From contig NZ_CP114769.1 of NCBI RefSeq assembly GCF_027359925.1, positions 79,070-143,069 on the forward strand: a stretch of 64,000 nt of DNA, written 5' to 3'. Below the pieces are notes generated by a model that had not been told where the DNA came from, did no database searches, and saw only the letters and a program-made list of their open reading frames with translations. The position numbers were made by a program, and so were the translations under genes. Origin of the DNA: Hymenobacter canadensis. GTDB taxonomy: Bacteria; Bacteroidota; Bacteroidia; Cytophagales; Hymenobacteraceae. Below, piece after piece: positions 1-8,181 of this stretch. The first letter of the stretch is position 1; the number at the start of each line of letters is the position of its first letter.

Positions 1-522
1 AAAATCCTTGCTGTCTTGGTATCTTCTTTAGTCTCGCATACTGCTCACAGTCAATCCAAAGTAGGTATTGTGAAGATTAGCTCCGTTGATACGGTTATAA
101 ACAATAAGCCAATTCACTACGAGACCTTCTACAACCGATTTAATCATAAAAGGGGAATCGTGCTAGGGCGCAGCAGGATTGAGTGTGAGATCGTTATCAA
201 AGAAAAGACATTTGCCATCCTGCCCGGCAACAGAGATACCCGAAAATTGTATCTGCATACAAATTTAACCCGCAACGATGTGGTCTTCAATTCCATGAAT
301 ACGGAGAAGAACAAGGACGGCATATGGGTACATTATTCGGCTGCACATCGGGTTGATTCAGTGGCGTGTTACGACGATCAGGGGCTACGCCTAGTGCTGC
401 AATTCCGAAAGAATGGTTCGCCGAGAGTGATGCATCGCTATAAGAATGGCCAGCGACAAGCCCTAGGGCCCTGGCTGTATGATAGAAGAGGCAGAGTTAT
501 GAATATCTCCCCAGATTTTTGA
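1..522 (+). CDS. Secreted hypothetical protein, 5' end outside the window
   Basis: The frame is open from the first base. It begins with a hydrophobic stretch (KILAVLVSSLVSHTAHSQ) that looks like the second half of a signal peptide, so the true start lies upstream and the TTG at 16 is probably not it. The C-terminal part contains YKNGQRQ...GPWLYDRRGRV, which resembles the repeat units of MORN/YwqK-like proteins, but I do not recognise the family. The last 26 bases overlap the end of the convergent interrupted gene on the other strand. Secretion is inferred; function is unknown. Confidence 0.6.
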   Translation, partial: KILAVLVSSLVSHTAHSQSKVGIVKISSVDTVINNKPIHYETFYNRFNHKRGIVLGRSRIECEIVIKEKTFAILPGNRDTRKLYLHTNLTRNDVVFNSMNTEKNKDGIWVHYSAAHRVDSVACYDDQGLRLVLQFRKNGSPRVMHRYKNGQRQALGPWLYDRRGRVMNISPDF

Positions 523-560
523 GGGGTAGTTCGTAAAATGCCTCGTTTCGCTTTTTGGAC

Positions 561-2179
561 CGTGGCTGTTGCAGAAGTGCTAGCCGGCAAGTTGCTGAAT
601 TCGTAGCAAGAGGATGCAAGGCAGGAAAGATTTCACCGACAAGGTCGTGACTCGTTTTCGGCTCTCCGAACGGGTTCCGACTCATAACCTGTACCGGCGG
701 CTGGCCGAGCTGGTCGACTGGCGTTTTCTTTACGAAGAGACCAAAGCGCTCTACAGTCACACGGGCCAGCCCTCGCTCGACCCGGTGGTGTTTTTCAAGC
801 TCGTGCTCGTGGGCCGGCTGGAAAACCTGATCAGTGACCGGCGCTTGGTCGAGCACTGTGCCCTGCGGCTCGATATCCTCTTTTTCCTGGGCTACGAAGT
901 GGATGAGGAGTTGCCTTGGCACTCGACCGTGAGCCGCACCCGCCAGCTATTTCCAGCCGCCGTATTTGAGCGCCTGTTTGACCACGTCTTTGCCCAGTGC
1001 GTAGCCCAGGGGCTAGTGGCCGGCGACACGCAAGCCGTCGACTCCGCCCCGGTCAAGGCCAATGCCTCGCTGGAAGCGGTGCTGGAAAAGGGGCAGGTGA
1101 GCGCCCGCGGCCCGTTGCTGGTCACAGGTGAGCTGGTGGCCACGGCGCCTGCGGCTCACCTGGTAACGGCCCCGGCGCACCAGCTGCGGAATCTGGCCAC
1201 GGCCCAGGCTCGGCGACAGGGCACGCAATCGGGCGCCTTGGGCGCACAGCATGACAAAGCCCGATTGCTGAGCAACAAGACCCATTATAGCCCCACCGAC
1301 CCGGATGCGCGCATTTCCATTAAGCCCGGCAAAGCCCGGGCGCTCAATTACCTCTGCAGCCTAGCCGTGGACACGGCCCACGGCGTGATCAGCCACGTGC
1401 AGGCTGATTTCGCCGATAGCCGCGATAGCCTGCACTTACCCCGCCTGCTCACTGGGCTGCAGCAGCGGTTACGAGCGCAGCAGCTGCGCATGCATGAGCT
1501 GCTGGCCGACGCGGGCTACGCCAACGGCTTGAATTACGCCCTGCTCGAAGCCCAGCAGGTCACGGCCTGGATTCCGGTCTTTGGCCAATACAAGGCCACT
1601 ATCGAAGGCTTTACCTACGATGCTGAGCAGGACGTTTACCACTGCCGGGCGGGCAAGGCGCTGCCGTTTCGCAAGTGCGATATGACGGCCGACGGCACCG
1701 GGCTAAAAATCTACTGGGCCACCTGCTCGGACTGCCAGCAGTGCCCGCTCAAGTCTACCTGCATACCCGGGGCCAAGCGCAAGCAGCTCACCCGCACGCT
1801 CTACGACGCACCCTACCGCCGGGCTTGGCAGCGCCAGCAAAGCCGACAGGGACAGCGCATGCGCCGGGTGCGCCAAGGCACCGTCGAGCCCGTCTTCGGC
1901 AATCTGATCCAGCACTACGGCCTGCGCCGGATGAACGTGCGTGGCCAGGCCGGGGCCCACAAAACCATGCTGCTCACAGCCGTGGCCTACAACCTGAAAA
2001 AGCTGCTCAAGCACCGTGTCAACCGGCAAGTGAGCCTGGCCATGGCCCTGCCACAGCCGATATTAGCCCTTATTAGGCGCTCGCAGGGCCCAACTGGCCG
2101 ACCTTGACGCACAGATGAGACCTCGGACAGCAGCTGGCAGGAAAAAGAGGGTAACGAAACGAGTTCTGCAACAGCCACG
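561..2179 (+). mobile_element. IS1182-family insertion sequence
   Basis: Perfect 16-bp terminal inverted repeats (CGTGGCTGTTGCAGAA at 561-576; its complement at 2164-2179) enclose a single long transposase gene. A GGAC/GTCC pair just outside extends the symmetry imperfectly, so the exact ends and any target duplication are uncertain by a few bases. The element sits near the 3' end of a minus-strand secreted-protein gene. Confidence 0.8.
614..2107 (+). CDS. IS1182-family transposase
   Basis: The 497-residue DDE transposase has the usual length for the family. The N-terminal region (LAELVDWRFLYEETKALYS, DPVVFFKLVLVGRLENL) matches the IS1182/IS5-superfamily start domain. The likely catalytic acids lie in AVDSAPVKANAS, LADAGYANGLNY and VEPVFGNLIQHYGLRR. 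A Cys-rich segment (CSDCQQCPLKSTCIPGAKRK) before the last acid is typical. The frame is intact, so the element could still be active. Confidence 0.9.
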   Translation: MQGRKDFTDKVVTRFRLSERVPTHNLYRRLAELVDWRFLYEETKALYSHTGQPSLDPVVFFKLVLVGRLENLISDRRLVEHCALRLDILFFLGYEVDEELPWHSTVSRTRQLFPAAVFERLFDHVFAQCVAQGLVAGDTQAVDSAPVKANASLEAVLEKGQVSARGPLLVTGELVATAPAAHLVTAPAHQLRNLATAQARRQGTQSGALGAQHDKARLLSNKTHYSPTDPDARISIKPGKARALNYLCSLAVDTAHGVISHVQADFADSRDSLHLPRLLTGLQQRLRAQQLRMHELLADAGYANGLNYALLEAQQVTAWIPVFGQYKATIEGFTYDAEQDVYHCRAGKALPFRKCDMTADGTGLKIYWATCSDCQQCPLKSTCIPGAKRKQLTRTLYDAPYRRAWQRQQSRQGQRMRRVRQGTVEPVFGNLIQHYGLRRMNVRGQAGAHKTMLLTAVAYNLKKLLKHRVNRQVSLAMALPQPILALIRRSQGPTGRP

Positions 2180-3145
2180 AATGTCCTCTTTGTATGACTA
2201 AAAGAGAAAATGTCTTCTGCGAATGTTGCTAGTAGGCCAGTAGGAATATAGGTGAATTCCTCCATTCCCGTCGTCACTTCTTGGCGTTTCTTGAGCGTGA
2301 AATGCCGCCGGGACATCAGGCGATTGTCATCTCCATAACGAAACTCCACGCCTGTTGTCTCTAGCTGCTCTATGGAGGTCTCCTTGCTTTTCGCTCCCTT
2401 AGGGTTGTATTCAGTCAGTTGCGTAAAAAAGAGCTTGCCTTTGTCAAAAAGCTGCTCTTTGATGGGCCGGTTCTGCTCATCATAGGCGGTGCGTTTGAGC
2501 CGCCCGGTAATGCCGCCACCGTCAATCGTGGATTCCACTTCATTGCCTCGCTTATCATAGACAAACGTTTCGTCACTGACGAGCTGCCCTGTTGGGTCAA
2601 CCAGTGTTTTGCGCGCTAATTGCCCGACAGCATTATACTCCAGGTGCTGTACTTCCTTTCCTGTATACCCATCGGTTACAGAGACTAGCTTCTGGCTTTC
2701 ATTATAGCGATAGCGCCAAAAAGTTGTATCCTTAATGGACGAATGCGTGCGCTTAGAATAAAGTACTTGATTGTCTGCGTTGAATTGCTGGACGAGGGAG
2801 TGCTTGATGGTCTCGACTAAAAAACCATCGTCGGAGGAAGCGATGGTATTGCCGTTTAGATCATACCGTTCAGTAGCGGCTAGCCTACCCGCTAAATAGA
2901 TGTTCGCCGTGGTTATGTGCTGGGCTTTAAGAAGCGACGCGTCGTTCGTCTGAGCAAATGCAAAGGCGGGCAGAATAGCAAACACGCAGAGTAGCTGCAG
3001 CTTCGTTTTCATAAGGTAATCCTGAAGGGAAGTAGGCAATGGCAGCCAAAGGTAGAAGCCCACGTTCACCTAAACGGTCCTGCCGTGAACGCGCTCTGTT
3101 TAGTCGAAGGAGCGATAAATTTGGTGCTATTCTAACTTCTCCGGT

Positions 3146-3607
3146 TCATTGATGGCGCAGTGCTTGCGATTGCGCCCGGTATTGCTGGAGCAGACGCGTG
3201 AGGTGTGAGGCACTAATCGCCAATTCGCGAATATTCAGCTCGCGCACTTCGTTTCCTGCCCGGTAGTAGAGAATTGTATCCGTGCCCCGGCCGAGCCGAA
3301 CCTTTCGCACTTCTTCGTCCCGAATGGTTTTCCATACATCTACTGGTGCTGAGCCGAGTTGTATTCCCCGTTCGCTGATAGTCAATTGGGGCCGATTATT
3401 CCCTAAGAGCCAGAGCTGGCGGCCGATAACAACGAAACTCCCCAGTCCAATCAAGAAAATGAAGGGCGCCCCGAATCCCAAAGGCCTGACATTCCACAGC
3501 TGGTGCACGGCAGTAGCTACAAAAGCTACGCACACGACCAAGTAGCTTAATAGGTTAACAGTAGAGTAGCGAATGACAGATTCAGGCGGTAAGGACTCGT
3601 TTTCCAT
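3146..3607 (-). CDS. Two-TM membrane protein with a PH-like C-terminal domain
   Basis: The 153-residue protein starts at MENESLPPESV. An in-frame upstream extension to 3739 is unlikely because it overlaps the neighbouring gene's promoter side and has no signal. Two adjacent hydrophobic segments (LLSYLVVCVAFVATAV and GFGAPFIFLIGLGSFVVI) are followed by a soluble domain (TISERGIQLGSAPVDVWKTIRDEEVRKV...ILYYRAGNEVRELNIRELAIS) of the kind seen in small bacterial PH-like membrane proteins. The precise function is unknown. It is divergent from the secreted gene at 3730. Confidence 0.6.
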   Translation of the reverse strand: MENESLPPESVIRYSTVNLLSYLVVCVAFVATAVHQLWNVRPLGFGAPFIFLIGLGSFVVIGRQLWLLGNNRPQLTISERGIQLGSAPVDVWKTIRDEEVRKVRLGRGTDTILYYRAGNEVRELNIRELAISASHLTRLLQQYRAQSQALRHQ

Positions 3608-3729
3608 TAGAGGCGGGGTTCGTTCTAGTGACCGAGAAGCTAAAGCGAATGGGCTTAACCAAGTCTTGTTCAGCGAAACGGTCCGCAGGTAAACGCGGCG
3701 ATTCAGCTCAAGGAGGGTTATTTTTAGGG

Positions 3730-4551
3730 ATGCGAACACGCCTTCTTTTCACCGTTGGGTTCTTGTTGGCCCGGCTGCCGCCTGAGAGTCAGGCACAGGG
3801 TAGTTGTGTGTCCGGCCACCTCGTAGAGGCCTCGTCGCAGGCGCCGTTGCGCTTTGCGGCCGTGCGGCTGCAACGGGACGGGGCGGGGGCCGTGGCCGAC
3901 GAGCACGGCTACTTCGAGTTGGAAAGCAGCGCGGCCTGGGTCCAGGATTCCCTGGTGGTCTGGAGCGATGACGTGCGCGCGGCCCATTGGGTAACCAGCG
4001 GCCACGCGGTGGGCCTACGCCTGGCCGTGGCCCTGCCGCCCGGTCGAGAGGGGAAATGGGGTTACGTTGGCACCCAGCATGCTTTTCGGGTGAAGAATGA
4101 TTCCCTCGCGCGCGGCGGTACCCTACGCACGGCCTCGTTTTACATTGGCGCGGGGGCCCTGCCGCGCAAGGTGTTTCGCGTGCGCCTGTACGACGTGGCA
4201 GGCAACAGGCCCGGGGTGGATGTGCTCACGGAAAATGTTCTCATGCTGGCTTGGCGAGAAAATCAGTGGTTCACGGTAAACCTGGCTCCTTATCACTTGG
4301 CCGTACCGGATGCGGGCTACTTCATCGCCTTGGAGTATTTTCCGGATGAGGGCATACGCAATTCGTATTTTGACTCCATACTGGTCGACTACATGCCCAC
4401 CGGGCCATTCATGTGGCCGGTGTGTGAGGCGAATACGCGCAATGTCTGGAGCTACGTCATCGGCACGGGCTGGAAGCTGTTACCGCTGGATAACGGGCTG
4501 TATGGCCGCTACGGCGCTATGATAAAGCTGGAAGTAGACCCGCCGAAATAA
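3730..4551 (+). CDS. Secreted protein with CarboxypepD_reg-like domain
   Basis: The start chosen is MRTRLLFTVGFLLARLPPESQAQG, a signal peptide; the open frame reaches back to 3628 without one. The mature N-terminus (CVSGHLVEASSQAPLRFAAVRLQRDGAGAVADEHGYFEL) is the beta-sandwich 'carboxypeptidase regulatory-like' module common at the start of Bacteroidota envelope proteins. The remainder (273 residues in all) is not recognised. A soluble or surface-anchored envelope role is inferred. Confidence 0.65.
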   Translation: MRTRLLFTVGFLLARLPPESQAQGSCVSGHLVEASSQAPLRFAAVRLQRDGAGAVADEHGYFELESSAAWVQDSLVVWSDDVRAAHWVTSGHAVGLRLAVALPPGREGKWGYVGTQHAFRVKNDSLARGGTLRTASFYIGAGALPRKVFRVRLYDVAGNRPGVDVLTENVLMLAWRENQWFTVNLAPYHLAVPDAGYFIALEYFPDEGIRNSYFDSILVDYMPTGPFMWPVCEANTRNVWSYVIGTGWKLLPLDNGLYGRYGAMIKLEVDPPK

Positions 4552-4706
4552 CGACACGGCCTTGAGTAGCCAGTGCATCGAACGGAGTTCACGCAAACGG
4601 TGGCAAGGTAAACGCGCTGTTCAAATGAAGGAGGCCAAACTTTGGCGAAACCATTGATCAGATTTGGCAATCCATTTAATTCTTTCATTCGTTACTCTAA
4701 CTCAAA

Positions 4707-5087
4707 ATGAAAATTTTTATAACACTTTTTCTTGCTAATTTATCTCTATTAACTGGGTGTAACAAGTTGACACCATGCGATGTTTATAAAAAACGGTTCC
4801 TTAATAAACAAGCTTACCTGGTAATTAGCGACAGAGGAAATAACGGAAATGATTTGCACCTAAAAGGATACAATCCGATAACTAGTCAGCGCGCTGAATA
4901 TAAAGGAATGGACGGATTGTATATATATTTAAGAAATAGTATAGATGTTGGAGATACTCTGGAAAAGAGAATTAATGAACCTAATTTTATAGTTAGAAAA
5001 AAGCGTTATAATATTAGTATAGAGTATAGCTGTAATGGAAAATCATACGATTTTATTGTACCTGACACTTTGCGTAAAACAAAATAG
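4707..5087 (+). CDS. Small putative lipoprotein
   Basis: The 126-residue protein has a type II signal peptide (MKIFITLFLANLSLLTGC; lipobox LLTGC with Cys18), so it is probably anchored in the envelope by a lipid. Its base composition is much more AT-rich than its neighbours, which suggests recent acquisition. No family was recognised. A second Cys pair (Cys24 and one in EYSCNGKSYDF) might form a disulphide. Confidence 0.6.
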   Translation: MKIFITLFLANLSLLTGCNKLTPCDVYKKRFLNKQAYLVISDRGNNGNDLHLKGYNPITSQRAEYKGMDGLYIYLRNSIDVGDTLEKRINEPNFIVRKKRYNISIEYSCNGKSYDFIVPDTLRKTK

Positions 5088-5147
5088 TGTGAACAAGTCA
5101 ATTATAGTATTTGCAGTAATAACTCTTTAGTGAACACCACTTTATAG

Positions 5148-5462
5148 GCCCAATGGACCAACCAAGGTCCAGGTGGTCAATCACTCTCCTCTGTAACGTT
5201 CCTTAATGCCAATTCTGGTTGGGCGTGTGGTTCTGCGGGGAGCTTGTAAAAGACCAGTGACGGCGGCACGACATGGCAATACCTGTTTTATTTTGCTACG
5301 CCAAGACTGCTCAATAGGCTGCGGGCAGTAGGGAATCCTTTCCAGCGACAAGTGCTGGTCATAGTCGATACGCCGCTTAATCCGCAGCCCACCGCAACCT
5401 ATATCAGCACCAATACGGGTACATTTCAGGTACAGGATTACGGTGGTGCTCTGAACGCGTAA
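5148..5462 (+). pseudogene. Fragment of a Ycf48/BNR-repeat-like secreted protein
   Basis: No intact gene fits here, but one frame reads AQWTNQGPGGQSLSSVTFL then NANSGWACGSAGSL-stop-KTSDGGTTWQY and ends at TAA 5460-5462. The pattern GWAxGxxGxxxKTxDGGxTW is the hallmark of Ycf48-like/BNR beta-propeller repeats found in T9SS cargo. The internal stop and the short length show this is a decayed remnant. Confidence 0.6.
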
Positions 5463-5479
5463 TTCAAAGTAAAGAGCAT

Positions 5480-5860
5480 TTACAAAGGGGCTTCCATCTT
5501 GACAATGCTTTGCTCAAGCCGGGAAAACTTACCGCAAATGTCTCTCAGGCCCTGAAAATCGAAGTCACAAATGATGGTATCCAAGTGGTCTTCGCCGCGA
5601 AAGAACGTGCGGCCTTGGGCCGTGGTGAGGGACATATGCACCACTTTGTCAGGTAACTCGTGGGCCTCCGCTACGGCCAGTAGCCGCTGGCGATTTGCGG
5701 TCGTGATGCGTACGTGCCACCAGAATGTTTCGCCGGGGTGGAGTAAGTCCGGCCCGAGCACACGTGGCAGCTCTTGCCATGAATCTTTCGAGAGGCGCCA
5801 CAGCGAACCTTCGGGGGATTGGCGTAGGATGGCAGCTAAGAGTGCGGTTTCGGGTTCCAT
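5480..5860 (-). CDS. Hypothetical protein (126 aa)
   Basis: The frame starts at MEPETALLAAILRQSPEGSLW; an alternative start MYVRL lies five codons upstream. No signal peptide or membrane segment is seen. The sequence has a mixed alpha/beta look (FWWHVRITTANRQRLLAVAEAHELPDKVVHMSL). I do not recognise the family, and no partner gene is evident nearby. Confidence 0.45.
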   Translation of the reverse strand: MEPETALLAAILRQSPEGSLWRLSKDSWQELPRVLGPDLLHPGETFWWHVRITTANRQRLLAVAEAHELPDKVVHMSLTTAQGRTFFRGEDHLDTIICDFDFQGLRDICGKFSRLEQSIVKMEAPL

Positions 5861-5971
5861 GAGGCGAACGTACAATTATTGCCCTCGTTGTTCATCGAAA
5901 CGGTGGTTCAGAGGCCGAGAAAGGGCCGCTGCCTGCGTCCCCTCACATAATTGTACTTATACGACAGGATT

Positions 5972-6036
5972 ATGAGATCCTTCCTACTTGCTTTTGGTGC
6001 TTTCATCATACTTGCTCTGCAACAAGCGCCCTCTAG
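5972..6036 (+). pseudogene. 5' fragment of a secreted-protein gene cut at an IS5 insertion
   Basis: ATG at 5972 opens a good signal peptide (MRSFLLAFGAFIILALQQAPS) that runs straight into the IS5 element at 6037. The sequence beyond the element continues a resolvase in a different frame. The gene had therefore already lost its 3' part, or was joined to the recombinase remnant, before the IS inserted. Confidence 0.45.
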
Positions 6037-6882
6037 AGCCTGTTATGGACTAGTGGCGCGAAAAACGCCTTTTGCCAGCAAGAGTGTCGCGAAGGCCAGG
6101 AAATGAAACTGTTGCATGGTCAGGGCCAGGCGTTCGTAGTCGCGGGCCAAGCGTCGGAAGCGAGCGGCCCAGCCGAAGCTGCGCTCGACGACCCAGCGGC
6201 GGGGCAACAGCACAAAGCCGGTTTGTCCGGCTGGCTTGGCAATAACCCGTAAGTCAATATCGTGCACGGCAGCGGCGTATTCGGCTGCCTCGCCCGTGTA
6301 GCCCTGATCCACATACGCCACCTGTACCTTTTGGCCCGTGACCTGCTGCACTCGCTGGCAGAGCGCCTCCACCTGCCCGCGGTCGGATTCGTTGGCCGGC
6401 GTGACGACGGCGGCCAGCAGGTGGCCCAGCGTGTCGACGGCCACGTGCACCTTGCTGCCCTTGCGCCGCTTGGCCCCGTCGTAACCGGCGCGGGCCCCGC
6501 TTTCGGGTGTGCTCTGCACCGTGCGCGAGTCCAGAATCACGGCCGTGGGCTCGGCCTCGCGGCCGGCCAGCACCCGTGCCAGTTCGCGCAAATCGGCCAT
6601 CATGTGCTCAAAACAGCGGTTATCCCGCCATCGGGCCCATTGTTGATACACGGCGGCCCAGGGCGGCAAGTCGTGGGGCAGGTAACGCCAGCCGCAGCCA
6701 GTTTTGACCAGGTAACGCAGGGCGTTGAACACATCGCGCAGCGCATGCTCGCGTTGCGGCGCCTCTTCCCGCACCAGGGCCAAATAGGGTGCTACAAACA
6801 TCCATTCTGTATCCGATACGTCGCTGGGGTATCCGCTTTGCTGTGCCATACCCCAAATTACGCTACCAGTGCATAACAGGCT
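6037..6882 (-). mobile_element. IS5-family element, copy 1 (identical to copy 2 at 46.1 kb)
   Basis: The 846-bp element has terminal repeats AGCCTGTTATG / CATAACAGGCT and a 4-bp CTAG target duplication on each side (6033-6036 and 6883-6886). Its encoded transposase is identical to that of the copy at 46139-46984, and both lie in the same orientation. Perfect identity indicates very recent movement. Confidence 0.88.
6043..6849 (-). CDS. IS5-family transposase
   Basis: The 268-residue single-frame DDE transposase has an N-terminal DUF4096-type region (MAQQSGYPSDVSDTEWMFVAPYLAL...LPPWAAVYQQWARWR). The catalytic acids lie in ILDSRTVQSTPESGARAGYDG, YVDQGYTGEAAEY and RRWVVERSFGWAARFRRLARDYER. Length and motifs match intact IS5-group enzymes. 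It is duplicated exactly at 46145-46951. Confidence 0.92.
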   Translation of the reverse strand: MAQQSGYPSDVSDTEWMFVAPYLALVREEAPQREHALRDVFNALRYLVKTGCGWRYLPHDLPPWAAVYQQWARWRDNRCFEHMMADLRELARVLAGREAEPTAVILDSRTVQSTPESGARAGYDGAKRRKGSKVHVAVDTLGHLLAAVVTPANESDRGQVEALCQRVQQVTGQKVQVAYVDQGYTGEAAEYAAAVHDIDLRVIAKPAGQTGFVLLPRRWVVERSFGWAARFRRLARDYERLALTMQQFHFLAFATLLLAKGVFRATSP

Positions 6883-6886
6883 CTAG

Positions 6887-7472
6887 TTTAGTGGCTAATG
6901 GCAGTTCGTCGAAGTCGAGAGCGGCAAGCGCAACCACCGCCCGCAGCTGGCCGCCGCCATGGCCGAGGCCCGTAGGGTAGGGGCGACACTGCTCATCGCC
7001 AAGCTTGACCGGCTTCTCGCGCAACGCCGGCTTCATCTTCGCCCTGCGCGACTCGGACGTGGACTTCGTGTGCTGCGACATGCCCGATGCCAATACGCTT
7101 ACCGTGGGCCTGTTTGCTGTCATTGCCCAGCACGAGCGAGAAACTATCAGCAAACGCACCAAGGAAGCACTGGCGGCCAAGAAGGCACGCGGGGCCCAGC
7201 TCGGCACACCGGCCAACCTGACGGCCTCGGCCGTTAGCAAAGGCCTGGTAGTACGGCAGGACAATGCCCGCACCCACCAGGCCAACCGACAGGCGGCCCG
7301 GCTCGCCTCGCTGCTGCAGGGCCAGGGCCTCACGCTGCAGCAGATTGCTGAGGAGTTGAACGAGGCCGGCTATCGAACACGGCGGGGCAAGGCGTTCTTC
7401 GCCATGACCGTGCAGCGATTGCTGACCAGGAATGTCGCCGGCATGCTTCCTGGCAAAACAGAAAAATCATAG
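6887..7472 (+). pseudogene. Serine recombinase (resolvase/invertase) remnant, frameshifted and N-truncated
   Basis: The frame FVEVESGKRNHRPQLAAAMAEARRVGATLLIAKLDR matches the resolvase N-terminal domain. A one-base insertion near 7011 then shifts reading, and the second frame continues LSRNAGFIFALRDSDVDFVCCD, AVIAQHERETISKRTKEALAAKKARG and a C-terminal recombinase/HTH part ending at 7472. The part with the catalytic serine (expected near the true N-terminus) is missing upstream, where the IS5 element sits. The gene is non-functional as it stands. Confidence 0.8.
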
Positions 7473-7534
7473 GTTTGTGGCGCCGGCCGGGTTTAAAGGT
7501 GTGTGTCCCGGCGCCGGCCCATCTACTGCAACGC

Positions 7535-7565
7535 AAAAGCCCCTTCCGTCAGGTTGGGGCTTTTG
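7535..7565. terminator. Rho-independent-type hairpin after the resolvase remnant
   Basis: AAAAGCCCC and GGGGCTTTT pair around a 12-base loop and are followed by TTGTT. The A-tract on one side and T-tract on the other make it usable in both directions. Confidence 0.6.
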
Positions 7566-8181
7566 TTATCGCTAGCTATAATACAGACTTATTAGCTGTC
7601 AAAACATGCGGGCAGCGAATGCTTATCCCAATGGCTCAACGCTACCAGAAACCACGCTACCGATCTAACTCTTCACCGGTAAACCAATTGGTATTGCACG
7701 AATGCCAGGCAATCTGGCTGCAAATACAAAGCCCCTTCGCTTCGGCTACCCCCAGAGAACACTACGACTAGTTAGTGGAACTCCCTATAATGCGCGCGGG
7801 GTAAGCCGACAGACGCCAGCACAGGTGAAAGCATTGGATTGCAAGAATGCACAACCGGATCCTGGTCAAAACTAAAAAAGCAAAAGGCAATTCAACAGAA
7901 TACAATCTATTTCAAGTTGAATAGTTTATGCATTATGATGTTAAAAACATCAGGGAAGAACCCAAATATAGATATCAAAATAATAGTCATAAACAAATAT
8001 ACTATTAAATATCCATATCTAACAATAAACAAAGGACTTTTATTAATCGTTTTTTCGAATTCAGGAGAGTTTTTCATAAATTATTATTGACTTAAACTTG
8101 ATTTATAGGATTCAATTAAAACAATGAAACCTTTGATGTGTATTATTATTACTAGGGTAAAGATTAGATCATTTTCTACGA
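7566..8181. other. Intergenic stretch before the graspetide island
   Basis: No convincing gene. Base composition falls sharply from about 7.85 kb and stays AT-rich into the exporter gene. An open plus-strand frame (7839-8090) has Lys/Asn/Ile-rich content expected by chance in such DNA. The left boundary of the acquired island probably lies here. Confidence 0.4.

Larger units (their letters stand above)
497..3012 (-). pseudogene. Secreted RHS/YD-like hypothetical gene interrupted by an IS1182 element
   Basis: The gene starts at 3012 (MKTKLQLLCVFAILPAFAFAQ, a clear signal peptide; an in-frame ATG further upstream has no such signal). It runs to about 2180 and has YD-repeat-like segments (AATERYDLNGNTIAS, ETFVYDKRGNEVES, RTAYDEQNRPIKEQL). 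At 2180 the frame runs into an insertion sequence. On the far side, from 560 down to a TAA at 497-499, lies a natural-looking C-terminus (KKRNEAFYELPLKNLGRYS). Joining the two gives a continuous frame through TKRT-LSKKRN. The gene was therefore most likely intact before insertion and lost about 20 C-terminal residues. The present truncated product would read into IS sequence. Confidence 0.7.

Noticed and set aside
7839..8090. 83-codon plus-strand frame before the exporter
   Set aside because: Lys/Ile/Asn-rich composition as expected in AT-rich non-coding DNA, no signal and no partner.
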